This document shows positions 1 to 12,336 of a DNA stretch of 64,000 bases, piece after piece (positions within the stretch are counted from its first letter, which is position 1; every line of letters begins with the position of its first letter). Under the pieces are notes generated by a model that was not told the DNA's origin, did not search any database, and worked only from the letters and a program-made list of their open reading frames with translations. A program made the position numbers and the translations under genes. The DNA comes from Podocnemis expansa (lineage: Eukaryota > Chordata > Testudines > Podocnemididae), in assembly GCA_007922195.1 (NCBI GenBank), contig ML682038.1:5231774-5295773 (forward strand). The letters are read 5' to 3'.

Positions 1-56
1 GACTCCTTGTTAGTTTTACTGAACTAGAGTAACACAGTTGCCCCTTTGGACCTTGG
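1..56 (+). mobile_element. PLE 3' tail, cut by window edge
   Basis: The window opens inside the tail of a Penelope-like element. Visible are a degenerate GACTCCTTG block, then a variant of CTGAACTAGACTAACACGGC and the terminal CCCCTTTGGA. The same tail recurs complete at 14136-14268 and 63105-63316. No coding part is visible; the 5' side lies outside the window. Confidence 0.7.
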
Positions 57-1026
57 CAATATTCATAAAAGGATTCTGTGAAACCACAACTTAAAACAAG
101 TTATAACAAACAGATACCACTACAAAGGCAAAATTTTGTTCTTGTTTAGATCTACTGAATTCCACTGAGTAAATGGAATAGCATGGCTGTATCCGGGGCC
201 AGAATTCACTCCTGGATGCAGAGCCAGATTAAAGCAATCTGGGACCCATGGCTCATCATATTACACAAGGCTACCTGTGGTCCGTATCCATGCCATAAAC
301 TCATGCCCCAGTCAGAATGAGGGTGGCAGGGCACTCTTCTTCCTGTCCCAGAGCAATGGAAAAAGCAGGATCTCCATTCTCATGACCTGAGGAACCCTAA
401 AAGGGGCCTCAAGGAGCAGAATGTCCTGGAATTCACATTCCCATTGAGGCACATGGGTAATTCACACCTGAGCTTTTGTTCCATAATGTCTATACAGTGG
501 TTTTCAAAACCGTCTTTCCCCTCAAAACCCAGCTGAAAACAATTATGCCCATGACCCAACTATTAGATTTTTGAGCAATGCATTCCAGTCTTTTCATGGT
601 GGCAGCAAGGAATGCCATGACCCAGTACCCAAGGGTCTTCAACCCTGTATTGGGTCCTGACCCATGGTTTGAAACCCATTGGGTGGTAGGCTCTGGCAGA
701 GAGTATAGATTATACTCTGTCACAGTTTTCCTTCAAGAGTGCAAGTGCTAGTTATGTGACTTCAGAAGCACAGGCCTGTAGGGCTTTGCTTTAATTGGGT
801 TTTGTCTAGATATTCCTCTATGATGGAATTTTATTTTATGAAATAAAGTGACATACTGAACAATACAGTAAACTATGTTTCTCTATAGCATACTGCTCAG
901 TACCCTGTAACTGAATCACTATGTATTTCTTCCTCAAACAAGAAAAACTACTATAGTGAAAGAAACTCCATGGGCCTGATTCCTCACCTTTTTAGTTCAT
1001 TATTGGCACTGTGGGAGACCCTGGGA
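57..1026. other. Unassigned intergenic DNA
   Basis: Moderately AT-rich sequence without a convincing frame. One 77-codon frame (490-723, minus) has no recognisable motif and is taken as chance. I see no defined repeat boundary here. Confidence 0.5.
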
Positions 1027-1215
1027 CAGGGATCAGCAACCCAAAAGGTAAGAGCCCTTTTTAAAAATTCCTTAAATAATCAAGTGTTTTGAGAGTTGCA
1101 ATGGGTATAGCCTCCTGGGGGGGGTGGGGGGTGGAAGAACTGGCCAGGGCTCCTGCTGCAGGGTCCCCTGGTGGGGAGGGCAGGGAAGCCCAGAATCAGG
1201 AACAGGACCAGGGCA
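1027..1215 (+). mobile_element. hAT-like MITE fragment, left end
   Basis: It begins CAGGGATCAGCAACCCAAAA, a hAT-type terminal repeat, and runs into the same AAATTCCTT...GTGTTTTGAGAG sequence found at 14436-14723. The inner part holds a G-rich run near 1118-1132. No matching right terminus or 8-bp duplication was found, so the right limit is approximate and the copy is probably truncated. Confidence 0.5.
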
Positions 1216-1940
1216 CAACTAACTTGAAAGTGTAGACATACACATAATGAATTAAGAATAGCATTGCAGACTTTTCAGCTCAAGCTGCAGATCAGACTCT
1301 CAAGCCTATTTAACAATCTAGCTCAACCCCTCCAGTGGGAGTCTGTCTACCTGTGCAGGAAAGCTCACATCCAGTTGTCTTGTTGACATATCAGTGACAA
1401 TCTTTTTGAATGAGCCAGTAGCTAAGTTTTGAAAAGCTATTTTAATGTATTGCTATTTCACAACATTTAAAACTAGAAATCTGTTATAGTGAATATGCTT
1501 CTACCCACAACTGGTATGAACAATCAGTTGCTGATATGCTAACAAGTCTAGAGATTGTTTTCCTATTTCCTGGTGTGCTAATAGTTTTCAGAGAAATTTT
1601 CAGATAAACTGCCTTTAGCTGGTTAAATTTTCAGGACAAAGGCGCCAATGCTGAGAAACATTGATAGTGGTGGTGCAACATCACAGTTTAGAAGCACAGC
1701 TTTCACAGATGACCAAAAAGTGATAGGTGAGAAATTTTGAACAGTTTTCCAAAAAGCAGTGCAAGTCACAAAAAAGGCCCATATCAGCAGCCACATGGAT
1801 AATCTGAACATGAATTCCCAGTGCAATGCTGAGGCCAAAAGGGCAAGTACCATCCTTAGATGTATGAACAGAGGAATAACCCCAAGTAGTCCCAGAAAGG
1901 TTATTTTACCCCTCTAACTGGTACTGGTGCAAGGGGTGCT
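1216..1940. other. Unassigned intergenic DNA
   Basis: AT-rich, no long frame and no repeat that I can delimit. The 76-codon frame at 1623-1853 (minus) has hydrophobic composition but no domain signature. Confidence 0.5.
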
Positions 1941-1943
1941 GGA

Positions 1944-2114
1944 ACACTGTCTAGTTTTGGTGCTCATAGTTCAAGAAGGCTGTCACAAATTGGAGAGGAT
2001 TCAGAGAAGAGCCATGTTTAAAGGATTAGGAAACAAGAGATCCCAGGAGCTTAATCCACCTGATTTAAGAAAGACAAGGTTCAAGGGTGATTTGATTGAA
2101 GTCTAAGTACCATG
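1944..2114 (+). mobile_element. CR1 LINE fragment
   Basis: The text around CAAATTGGAGAGGATTCAGA (1986-2005) and the following AGAAGAGCCATG matches the conserved downstream part of the CR1 LINE 3' region. A more complete plus-strand CR1 3' region lies at 42230-43725. The fragment stops before the CR1 3' terminus. Limits are by eye. Confidence 0.6.
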
Positions 2115-2689
2115 GCAAAGCAACCTCCCTGCCCCCAGTCTTGCTGGGTAATGACCATCTCCTCTGGCAGGACAGACCTGGGGTAAATCTGCCCCACTCT
2201 GAATGAGTCCTTGGTTCCTGCCCTAATGCCTCTTTGTTGCACAGCTCAGTTTGGGCCTGGAGTTGGGGTGACTAAGTCTACAAAGCCCAGATGCAGGGAA
2301 AATACCTTTTCCTGACTCCATCATTGTGGTGGTGGTTTGAAAGCCACTGGCCTGTGCTACACAGGAGGTAAGTCAGTTTATTGAATTAGCACAGTTGGCA
2401 CAGGAGGATTCTCTTAGTGCAAGGGGATCCTCCACTGATGCAGAGCCAGCATATAAAGCACCTATCCCAGTCTGCTATTGTACAGGCCAAAGAAGTTCTG
2501 CTGTTCCAAGGCATCTTTACACTAGTGTGAGTTCACCTACAGCAGCAGATTGTATTCATGCAACTATTTCAGTTAATTTAAAAAAAAAAGAAAAAGTCAC
2601 CTCTAACTGAAAGAGTTTTACCACTACAAAAATGTGATGCCAAGCTCAAGGGCATAACAACTAATTTAAACTTCAATTTGTAGTTTGTG
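2115..2689. other. Unassigned stretch upstream of LTR-like sequence
   Basis: A 71-codon frame (2395-2610, plus) ends in a lysine run encoded by an A-rich tract and looks accidental. An AATAAA lies on the minus strand near 2367-2372, possibly related to the LTR-like promoter at 3188-3246. Confidence 0.4.
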
Positions 2690-2738
2690 CTGGTAACAGG
2701 GTTGACCCAACACCTTTGCCCCTCCTGCTCATTCTCGG

Positions 2739-2749
2739 GGGGGGGGGGA
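2739..2749 (+). repeat. Poly-G run
   Basis: Eleven consecutive G inside a C/T-rich context; a potential sequencing-error and G-quadruplex site. Confidence 0.8.
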
Positions 2750-3187
2750 GATCAGCTCTCAGCCAGTCAGATGACCCTCTCTCACCCTCTGTTCTGTCTG
2801 TACCAGACCCTACTTCTCACAACTCAGCCCTCCAGCTGAGTCACAATCCATGCTCCCGCCTCCTGAGGGATTCTTCAGTTTGTTCTAGACATTTCTCACT
2901 GTAGCTACCACAGTCCCACCAACACTGCTCTGGCAAGTGTGTGTGAGGAAACCTGAACCCTCCCACCATACACACACAACTTTAGGGCCTGCCCCAGGGG
3001 GCCCATTTGTAGCAGTCTTTTACACTATTTCCCCAACCCTACAGTGAGTTTCCATGGCCCACTTCCCATTAACCCCCTTACCTTCTATGCTCTTGCATTC
3101 AGCTTTGCTGAGTTCCAGCAGCTAACCGCTACTCTTTCTTCCTTTTTAAACTCTGGGGAGAAACTCTCCTGTGCTGTGTTTCAGCTC

Positions 3188-3246
3188 CTTTTTATACTGG
3201 CTTCCTGGACCCTGATTGGATGGTATGAGGCCCCTTCCTATTGGCC
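3188..3246 (-). promoter_or_regulatory. TATA and CCAAT boxes, minus strand
   Basis: Minus-strand reading gives CCAAT-type boxes followed by TATAAAAAG at the usual vertebrate spacing. No coding frame follows downstream, so it probably belongs to an old LTR. Confidence 0.35.
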
Positions 3247-3415
3247 AATTTTCACACAACCTCTCAGAGGGCTGTCTTAACCCTTTCTTGCCAGTAAGGG
3301 GAAGGCATCCTTCCATAAGCCTCAAGTGCAGGAAAATCCCCTGTAAGAAACAGGATGCTCTAAGTTCCCACCTTCACAGGTGCAACTTTATTGACCCAGC
3401 CTGATGGTGATATTT

Positions 3416-4690
3416 GCACCTACAATTACTTGCAGAAAAGACAAAAAAGATGGAAAACTAAACCCATGCTCCTCAACTGAGTCTCAGTTTCTCCACACTG
3501 TTCTAGCCCCTCATCTCTAACTTGATGGTTGCATGGTGTCTGCTTCTTCTAGTGCAGGTTTCCAAACTTTCAGTCTTGTTCAGATAGCTCCAAGGACTTT
3601 TATGAGGATCTGATCACCAGCTGGTGATCATTAAACAGGGGGGCACAAACAAATTTTCTTGGTCTAATTTTTTGAAAGTTGAATATGCGATATATACAGT
3701 ATCTTCAGAGGAATCAAACATTCTTCTTTGTTTAAATAAAATAAACAAACCAGGATGTTGATATATGTATTTCAGATAATTAAAACACATTCATTTGTGG
3801 AGCAGCTTATTTTCTGTGGCTGGGAGTGGGTATTTCAGATTATGCACATACTTAAGAAAATACAAATTTTGTCATTCATAACCATAAACAGTATGGTGAG
3901 TTAGCAGAAAGCTATTACATTTCAATTACACAAGTGTGTTAAATTAGCAAGCCAATTGACACATCTGGCATGAACTATAAATGTTCCTGAAATTCTTTTT
4001 GAAAAGATTATTAAGATTAATAATAATTTAGTGTTTAAATCACATTTGAATATGTACTTTCAAAAATAAGTATTCCTGAAATTAACCAGTATCTTTAAGG
4101 ATCAGATTCTCCCACCCTGACTGTGTCTTTACTTCCTGAAAACTCCCATTGAACTCAGTGGAATTACTCACAGAATAAGAAATCACTCCATTTTAGTAAG
4201 AGTGACAGAATCTGTCCCTAAATGTGCAGCTATATGTCAACTTTTGAGATTAAGAGAGTTTAAAAAGTGTTCCTTGTGGAAGATGCTTGTATTACTCAGA
4301 AACTAAGAATGTTCATTTACAAGGAAGACCCTTAAAAGCAAAACCACAGTATTTCAAAAACACTTAGCTTTTTCCCATACCTGTTTATAATTTGTTACCA
4401 TCTTTTTTCAGATTACCAAATTCAATAGAGATCAGTGAGTACAGGTGAAAGAGTTTATAATATATCTGGGATCTATTTATTTAGAACTGAATGCTCCTTT
4501 CTTGGTTTGCCGGGCTGTCTCGAAATCTTTAAACAGCAGAACACTTTATCTAACGTAGATGATAAAAATATTCTGTCATTGGCCAAAACAAACATGTAAA
4601 CCAATAAGATTTTTAGACCTGAATCCTGCAAATATGGATCTGTTTAAGCATACAAGTAGTCACACTGAAGTCAAAGGAGGTTTGTACAGT
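3416..4690. other. AT-rich intergenic DNA
   Basis: No frame above 60 codons, no terminal repeats and no tandem array. Nothing recognised. Confidence 0.5.
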
Positions 4691-4799
4691 TGCACACTGT
4701 AGACTTACATTTTTTAGCCTTCACATTTTCCTTTAAAAATTACCAGGAAATTCCACATAACGCCCCAGTAAATTAAAAGAACATTGTTTTGATTGCAAA

Positions 4800-5095
4800 G
4801 TCATGCACTTGAAGCTAGGAGATGCCAGACTGACAGATGCCAGTGAACTTCAGCTTGGCCCCTTGTGCATGTGTATTATAATACAATCATTACCTGATCA
4901 TATACCTCTTTTTCTATAGGAATCCTGTCTCATTCAATACGCAGGCTAGACACCTGAGTGCCAGGGAAGGGATGAGAATGTTAAGGTTGCACAGGCAACC
5001 ATAAATCTAGCATTTCCCAACTTTCCAGTATTTGACTTTGCAACCTAAATAATATTTTTTAACATAGGGATTTTTTGTGTTTATTTTTATATAAA
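4800..5095 (+). repeat. Old dispersed repeat, copy 1
   Basis: Shares ordered blocks with 10600-10790: CCCCTTGTG, an ATAATACAA/ATGATACAG block, ATTACCTGATCA/ATTACCTGCTCA, GCATTTCC, TTTCCAGTATTTGACTTT and AACATAGGG/GACACAGGG. The family is not recognised. Identity is modest, so the insertions are old. Confidence 0.45.
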
Positions 5096-5553
5096 AGGAG
5101 GAGATATTGAAGCTAAATGTTAGATGACCACGCAGTTAATAATTGGGCACTTACAGCATTTGACTGCAAAGTTCAGTATGTACTTGTTCCAGGTCACATT
5201 TCTACTGATTTACATCTATTGTTGCTCACATTGGCTTAGGCCTAAGCAAAGTAAATGCATTTGAAGAACAATCAGGATCTTTCTTTTACTCAGTGTCTCA
5301 TAACTTCATTTGTGGAAATATTGTATTAGAAGCAATCCTTTGAAAGCAATAATTGGGTCCTGGCCAATTCCTGCTTTTGGTCATGTAACGTTTGGAAGCT
5401 GTGGCTGCTCCAGTGATTCCTAGCCAGTTGCCTTCCTGAACTTCCTGCTTCCGGTCATGTGGCCAGAAGCAGAAAGTTCAGGTAGTGACGTACCAAAAGC
5501 TGCATGATACTCCAAACTTAAGAAGAGCATCAATAGCAGAAGCAATGGTTTGT
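5096..5553. other. Unassigned intergenic DNA
   Basis: Contains two related blocks around CTTCCTGCTTCCGGTCATGT (5439-5458) and TCCTGCTTTTGGTCATGTAA (5370-5389), a short local duplication. No gene seen. Confidence 0.45.
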
Positions 5554-5561
5554 GTGGGCCC

Positions 5562-6063
5562 AGCAGTTAAAGTATAATTTGGTGGGCCCTGGAACCCTCC
5601 AGCACAGGTGGGCTCCCCAATACCCCTCCCCAGAACCCACCCCCTGCCTTAATACTCACCCCCAGACAGACAGACAGACAGACACACACACACACACAGC
5701 GCCACCTCCAAACACAGACACACACAAAACCCCCAGCAGCACCCCCGCAAGCCCTTACCTGGGCTGTTTGCAGGCTGCCTGACCAGCTGGAAGCTGCTTC
5801 CAGCCACAACCTGCTCTGCCCTGCTGGGGGGAGATTCACAAACTCCCAGCCTGCCACAGCTCTCTGCTGGCTGGCCTTAAGGAGGCATAGGGCTTAAGGC
5901 GGAGCCACAGGAATGCTGCGTTCCAGCTACTCATGCTATTTTAACAGGGCCCCTGAACACAGTGTTCCCATGTATTTGTCTATTTTTAGGGGCCTCTGAA
6001 CACTGCAAGCCTAAAAATACAGGGTCGTGTGTTCCCGTGCATTCTCCCTTACTTTAACCCCTG
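5562..6063. mobile_element. hAT family A, copy 1
   Basis: Starts CAGCAGTTAAAGTATAATTT and ends with the inverse of CAGGGGTTAAAGTAAGG. It is flanked by 8-bp duplications TGTGGGCC (5554-5561) and GGTGGGCC (6064-6071), 7 of 8 identical. Eight-base duplications and CAGGG-type ends are hAT hallmarks. It is 502 bp and C-rich on plus, with no transposase, so it is non-autonomous. The frames inside it are not genes. Confidence 0.85.
5663..5699 (+). repeat. (CAGA)n-(CA)n microsatellite
   Basis: Tetranucleotide CAGA repeat passing directly into a CA dinucleotide run, inside the hAT copy. Confidence 0.9.
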
Positions 6064-6071
6064 GGTGGGCC

Positions 6072-9000
6072 TACTTTCAAAGTGGCTAGGCCATGGCCCA
6101 CCAAGACTTATCTATAGCTACTCCACTAGGTGCAAGAGATCTTAATTCCCGGAATAGCTGCAAAATAACTACCTATACTCTTAGATGTTGTTTCCCAAAG
6201 CATAGGCTGTGCAAATAGACTGCTCTGTAGCTCTCCGGAGTCTTCACTTTTGTTTAAAAGAAAATGTCTCCATTGTTTAGGCTGTAAAGAAAAATATTTC
6301 AAACATGAAGCAATTGTAACTAATGCAGAAACATCTGTCATAATTTTCAAAGAGCTTCACCCTATAGTTCTGAGGTGAGAACTGTCCCAATTAATTTCAA
6401 TGGAGCCTAATGCAGATACTAGTCATGGTACTTCGACTGTCAGCATACTTAAATGTTTTACTGCTCAAAAAAAGTTAAAAAAAAAAAGAAAGAAAATATA
6501 AATATCAACATCAGAATTTCCCAAAGTGCCAGGCATGCAAAGGCCAGGATGGGGGCATGAGGAACAATGAGCGAGATGCCTACTTTAGATCGACATTTAG
6601 ATCAATGGACAGGTCCTTAAACATCACATTTGTAGAGAATACAAGATTAGTGTGTTTTCATGAAAGAAAATAGTTTTAGAAATGCTGCCCTACAAACACT
6701 ATGCACGTATGTTCAGAGTTTCCAGACCAAGCTTTTCAGGTGACCCTGCTATCACTCTGCAACAGAAGGTCTCAAGCTTGCAACTCTGCATCAATGGACA
6801 GGTCAACCTTTATGCAGTCAATTACATGATCATGGCCAAAATTCTGTAGCACAGAGCAGAACATGGATGTCACAAGAAAAATGCCATAAATCACCACATA
6901 ATGGAGACCTCATTGTATTATGGAAACATTAAGTATTAATTTAGTGTAGAACATAACATACTTATAATTTAGGGAATGATGGTCTTGATCTGTAGTGTCA
7001 TATTTCAGGGAAGGATACCATATTGCTGTTACCATCCAAATATAATAATGATTATAGTAAAAGAAATGCTTTCTACCTCAGCAAGGCTAAAAGTATTTTG
7101 CAGGTGCAGTGTTGACCAGATATAAGAATATGCAGCCATAATACGTACACATTACATATGCCATGTAGAAATCTATTTAGCTTTTTCCATAGTCAGTTTC
7201 AGTTTCATGGCACTGTAATCTAGCAACATTTTTCTTAATTTATTAATGTCTTTAAAAGATATGGCTGCTTCTCACAGATAATGACAAAGGAACATGTCAG
7301 AGGTTTTCTGTTTGTGGTTTGTTTGCATTTTTAAGAAGACAGAATAAACGAACACCATATACATGCCTCATTGCTGTTTCTTGAGACTTTCCTTGGACAA
7401 CCTAGCTGTGTGGTGCCATCTAGTGACCATTTCTAAAAGTTAACCCTAAAACCTGCTAAGAAAATGAGCTCAGCATGGCTATCTCTCAGCCTTCTACCTG
7501 GTAGTGGTTCCAGTTATGGTCTCCAGTCCACACTCGGACGATTTCCAGTCCCTTGTGGGTCCCATGTATCTCTGAATATCCTCTGTTAATTGAGTTCAAC
7601 ATACAGATTTAACACACTAGAGGGCAATACTATGTTTAGTATATAGTCAGATGGTGGCCTAGACAAATGGCTGAGGAAAAGAAGGCAATAAAATGCTTCC
7701 CCATTCCTCAGCATGTTGACACAGCTGCAACGTTCAGTCAGCAGTTGAAGTGACCTCCAAGAGTCCTGAAACATCCCCTCCCCATGGGGCTGTATGAGTA
7801 TGTACCTATTGATCCTTCACCCCTTGATATTCCTCCCATCTCTCTGCTATGCAGGGAAGTTGTGCAGAATAGGCTCCATTTATGGCTTGGGCATTCCAGT
7901 TACCACTCTTCTTTGAGCCTGCTGCCAGATTCCCTCTGGCATATTTGAACCACGTGAGTTCTGCTAAAGTTCACCCTGCACCTGTGGAATCTGGATCCAG
8001 ATCCAGATTTATCCCCCCATTTGAAAACAATCCTCTCATCTGTTTTGGGAAATTTAAATGGTCACACATCCAACCACAAGGAACAGTAATTTAGATTAAC
8101 AGATGTACAGCTGCCCTCTGTTAAGCACATGTGGACTCTCAGATTGTCAGGCTCAGATTACCTTGTCACCCCATAAAGGTTGGATTGTGCCCTGTCCTAC
8201 ATTCAAGTTAAAGCCTTAGAGTGCAAATTGACTTTTTGTATGACCAGCTACAACTCTTTTAAGTCAAGTGTGCTTGATATCAGTTATTTCTCAGAATGAG
8301 ATTCGGGGCAGGGGTGAGGAGGGATGCTTAATGATTGTTTTGGAGGATATGCAGAGACACTTGAGGAGATTGCTCAGCAATATCTCCAGTTCACATTCAA
8401 ACCAACATATGGTGTTCAGTAATAGGGGAAAAAACCACAAGTCCCTATGCCCCTTTGATAAGGGTAGTTTGCCCTTAAAGGCAGTAGTGCCTAGTGGTCA
8501 GTCTACTCTTTCATGCGGCCAAGGACTTGAGGAAGAGAGAGCTAGAGGGGAAGTGCCCTCAGCGATGAACAGTGATTGGAAAACGAATCATGTCACTGAT
8601 CCTTTAGTAGCCTGGAGCCAAAAGAGCGTGGGGCTGGCTCCCTTCTCATCCAATGAATAGGGAATGAGCTAGAAGAAGGTGTCTGTATAAATATTGCTTC
8701 CTTCAACACATAAGGGCAGGTGCTTGCTGATGCTACTTGGAGTAGGGAGGTTCCTACAGGGCCCTGAGTTAACAGGGGGAATGGTTTTTGATATTACACC
8801 CAGCTGAACATCCCCAGCCTGAGGTGCTCATGTATTAAGGAGACAGACAGGGAGGTTGCTTAAAGTACAGGCCAGGACTTTTACACAGCTCCAGAGTGGG
8901 TGTCACCTGGTGAGGCTAAACAAGTGTGTTACCTTTGCAGAAGTGAATAAACGCATCCTGTAAAAGCTGTATGATGGAACTGTGAATAAGTCAGATCCTG

Positions 9001-9415
9001 CAAAGGGGTTGGTGTAACCTAGTCTGGGTAATTGTTTGAAAAAGCCCAAGGGAATATGAGTGTAATGCACCTGCAACACCAGAAGAGGGTAGGCTACAGA
9101 GCTATGTAGCTATGACACCATCACCCCCTCACAACCCAAAATAAACAACTGGGGAAGAACATACCCAGAAAACTCCACAGAAGAGGGCAAAACCCAGCCC
9201 CCCCATTTCTTCTAAAAATATAGCCAGGCTCCCTCCTTTTTAAAGGACCTTAAAGAAGGGTGGAGAGGAGAGCATCCAGCACAGTGTTCACATGATGAGA
9301 CCTAAATCATGTCATGCTAAAATCCTAGGAGAACTACAAGGAACCAAGCTCAGAACATTTGTACAATTAATATCAGCGCCCAGGCAGCAGGACACACTGA
9401 TGGAAATGTTGTGCA
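6072..9415. other. Intergenic DNA, no gene recognised
   Basis: AT-rich with scattered short frames. The longest, 130 codons at 8268-8660 plus, has no domain, no repeat structure and no upstream promoter that I can see; I treat it as chance. The right third (8660-9300) is less AT-rich but shows no repeat ends. Confidence 0.45.
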
Positions 9416-9430
9416 GGTAAGGGCTTGTCT

Positions 9431-9535
9431 ACACAAGGAAAGGTACTAGCAGAATTATAGTGGTATAATTATAACTTTAGATACATTGGTCCATTTTCCC
9501 ACACAGAAAAACCCTAAGTAGAAGACATATCTGTT
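9431..9535 (+). mobile_element. MITE left end
   Basis: Begins GGGCTTGTCTACACAAGG and continues into an ATTATAGTGGTATAATTATA segment. The start resembles the GG-TATGTCTACAC ends of the larger MITEs at 20740, 35013 and 59770. No right end found. Confidence 0.4.
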
Positions 9536-10595
9536 ATCAATCTACCATAGCCTGGGGATAGTCAGCAGCTCTGTAACATGTAAGAGGTGAATGACGTAGT
9601 AGTCTCAATATTGGCAGTGGCAAGTATTCAGAACACATGAATTAGGCCCCCCCCAAACCATCATAAGATTGGCTTACAAATGAGATTTTAAAAATAAATT
9701 GTGGGCTTTGTTTATTTACTTCCTCGGTTTTGAGCCTGTAGAATACAACTTTTTCTCTACAACCATTAAGTTTAGAAACCCTTTTTTAAAATGAAATCAG
9801 ACTCTCACTTAATTTACATGATTCCATGGACCAGGGCTAAGACAAATACCAAATATCATGAAAATTCAAAATCTGGAGTCTTACTGCTAAATACAGGGGA
9901 GGGGGCAATAAAGTTAGTTGATGATTTTATTACAACGACTTTTTGAAGATATCAAGAAAGACTAGTCCGTCACCTCATGTATTCAAAAACCTTCCACCTT
10001 GCTCTCACACAGAACCAAAGTAGCCATGTTTTCTAATAGTTTTCAGTGAAGTTCTATAAAATAATATTTGCTATTTGTCTAAGTGCCAGCATGCAGTATG
10101 CAACCGGGAGCAGTATGGCATTAAGGACAGTAGGCAAAATGAAAAAAAACCTGGAGAATCAAGAACACAGCAGCTGTTTTCCCTTGAATCATCTGCCTAG
10201 GAATCCCTTTTCTGCATGCTCAATACAGGAAAAAGTCATAAAAAAGTGCTTTCCCCTCCTGCCAGTCATGGTTGGCAGCCTCGGATTGGCTGTCTGACAT
10301 GTTGCAGGGCTAGGATTGGGCATTGGGAAGGCTCAAGAGACAGCTTTGATACTTTGTAGCAGCTGTATAGCACAGCTTGATAAAGACTGAATTGCTATCC
10401 ATTCACATTTCTGAGCCAAATGCCAGACTGAGGCCATTACACATCCATATCCCAAACTACTCAAGGGATCATATAAGGATACAATAGGCTCTGTTAACAT
10501 CTCTTTACTTATATACAAAGCAAGTTTTACCAGCTTATATTTAAATTACACACAAATTTGCTATGTTAAAAGAACACTGATGTTACAAACTCAAG
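9536..10595. other. Unassigned intergenic DNA
   Basis: An 83-codon frame (10046-10297, plus) starts with a hydrophobic stretch, but nothing follows that resembles a gene. No repeats delimited. Confidence 0.45.
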
Positions 10596-10599
10596 CACT

Positions 10600-10790
10600 A
10601 TAAAGTTAGGAAATGCTAGAATGAAGGTTGCCTGTGAGACCTTAAGTCAGCCCCCTTGTGTATGCTTTATGATACAGTGTTTTATTACCTGCTCACATGC
10701 TATTCTGGCATTTCCTAAATTTTCAGTACTTGATTTTTTAACCTTAATAATGTTCTTTTGACACAGGGTGGGAGGCGTTGGTTTTGATTT
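10600..10790 (+). repeat. Old dispersed repeat, copy 2
   Basis: Partner of 4800-5095, with the shared blocks in the same order. Family not recognised. Confidence 0.45.
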
Positions 10791-10859
10791 GTTGTGGGGG
10801 AGGTGGGAGGAGCTGTCATTTCCTAGGTATTTAGAAAGAAAATTGGAAAAAATAAAAAG

Positions 10860-12328
10860 TCCATCCTGTGGCATCATATCTACACACACATGGGTCGTCA
10901 GCTGGAACCCTGAGAACCATCATACAGCCCTCTACTATTTGAGCTGCATAATTGATAGCAGATGGACCACTACTAGAAAGGCACACAAACTTTGCTAGTG
11001 GTTTTTACAAATACTGGATGATAACACAGGAATGTTAAGACTCAAAAAATACCAGATTCTGTTCCAGGCTCTGGAGCAAGCTGTGCATTAGTTAGCAGAG
11101 CCTTCTCTACTTGGTTTTCCCTTACCTTCACCAGCTGGATGCTTTCAGCCCCATCTCCTTTAATATGCATCTGTCCCTTTCCTGCTGCAGCCCCTCATTC
11201 TAGTTCCATTCTCACCTAGCTATTTCTAGTCTCCAGTCCTCAGACTTCTCATCCAAGCATGAGTCTTCCCTGACCATTCCTGTAGTAAGCTCCAAGGAGC
11301 TTGCAGGGAGAAGGCAGAGTACAGGTTGAGGGAAGAAAGAATTTGGAGGAGGCACCAGGAAGTCAGTCTGTGTGCACATGACTAGAATGCTACCTACAAC
11401 TGCAGCATCTTTGTATATAGTTCATATCATAAAAAACATGTTTAGTTTTAAAGGCATGGAGTCCTTTTATATAACTACCCTTTTATGTCTTTTAATGTGG
11501 CAGATGAAAAGGTCCCAGTCTTCACCTCCCTGCTCCCAGTCATATCTGTCCTCAGTTCCTCCTGCAGCTTTTGTCCCCCTGTTCTCCTGCAGTCTCCATT
11601 CCCAGCTCCTTACCAAATCCTTCTTCCTCCTGTCCCGGTGTTCCCCATTCTACCAGCTCCTTGTCCAGTCTCGGTATGGCCTCCCTCCACATTTCCCTCC
11701 CTTGCTCCAAGTCACATCTCCTTGCCAGCTTCCTCCATCCTGCCACCTGGGCATCAACAGAGAATGGGGACAATGTGAGCACAAGGAAGAGTGGCGGTCT
11801 GCTTTCAGTTCTGGTGTCGAGCACTAGTTCACAATAGTCCAAAGTTGCAATTGCAAGAAAAGGCCTGCTCAGCCACTGCTGCCCTTGTCTTGAGCAAGCT
11901 TAGTGCAAGCAGCATCTTTCAGAAATTTAGCCATGCTCTAGCAAGTCTCTACTGAGCATATGCTGTAATTTCTCAAAGGCTAATAACTAGGCCAAATTTG
12001 ACCAGAGATTCACTGACATGGCAAAAGATTTATCTTGGACCCAAATACCATTCAGCCAAATTTCAAGTCTTTGCTCAAAAGCCTGGGGACACCAGAATTT
12101 CTCAAAAAATAGGTTGCTAGATTTCTTTTTCCCCAAGATGGCAAAACTATATATTTTTCTCTAAGTTTGTTCCCAGAAATGGTAGAACCACTTTACATAA
12201 AAATTTACAAAAATTACTCTGACACAGATTTGAAGCATAGAAAATTCAGATCAAATTTGGCAAAAGTGATGCAAAACCACCTTTTCACACTCCACATAAC
12301 TTGGTTCTGATCTTCATCTCTGCTTTTT
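10860..12328. other. Intergenic, C/T-rich middle part
   Basis: From about 11110 to 11800 the plus strand is rich in C and T, which opens overlapping frames on both strands (up to 151 codons at 11372-11827) with low-complexity products. None resembles a protein family. The part from 11900 to 12290 reads like an old dispersed repeat, but I cannot name or bound it. Confidence 0.45.
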
Positions 12329-12336
12329 TTGACTTC

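Larger units (their letters stand above)
2690..3415 (-). mobile_element. Possible LTR remnant
   Basis: On the minus strand a TATAAAAAG box lies 25-60 bases downstream of two CCAAT-type boxes (ATTGG on plus at 3215 and 3240). The region is pyrimidine-rich on plus. A minus-strand AATAAA lies about 820 bases downstream. This arrangement is typical of a retroelement LTR, but I found no TG...CA ends or target duplication. A decayed host promoter is the alternative. Confidence 0.3.

Noticed and set aside
8268..8660. 130-codon plus frame
   Set aside because: No domain, no repeated structure, no promoter or splice context that I can support; length is within chance for 64 kb.
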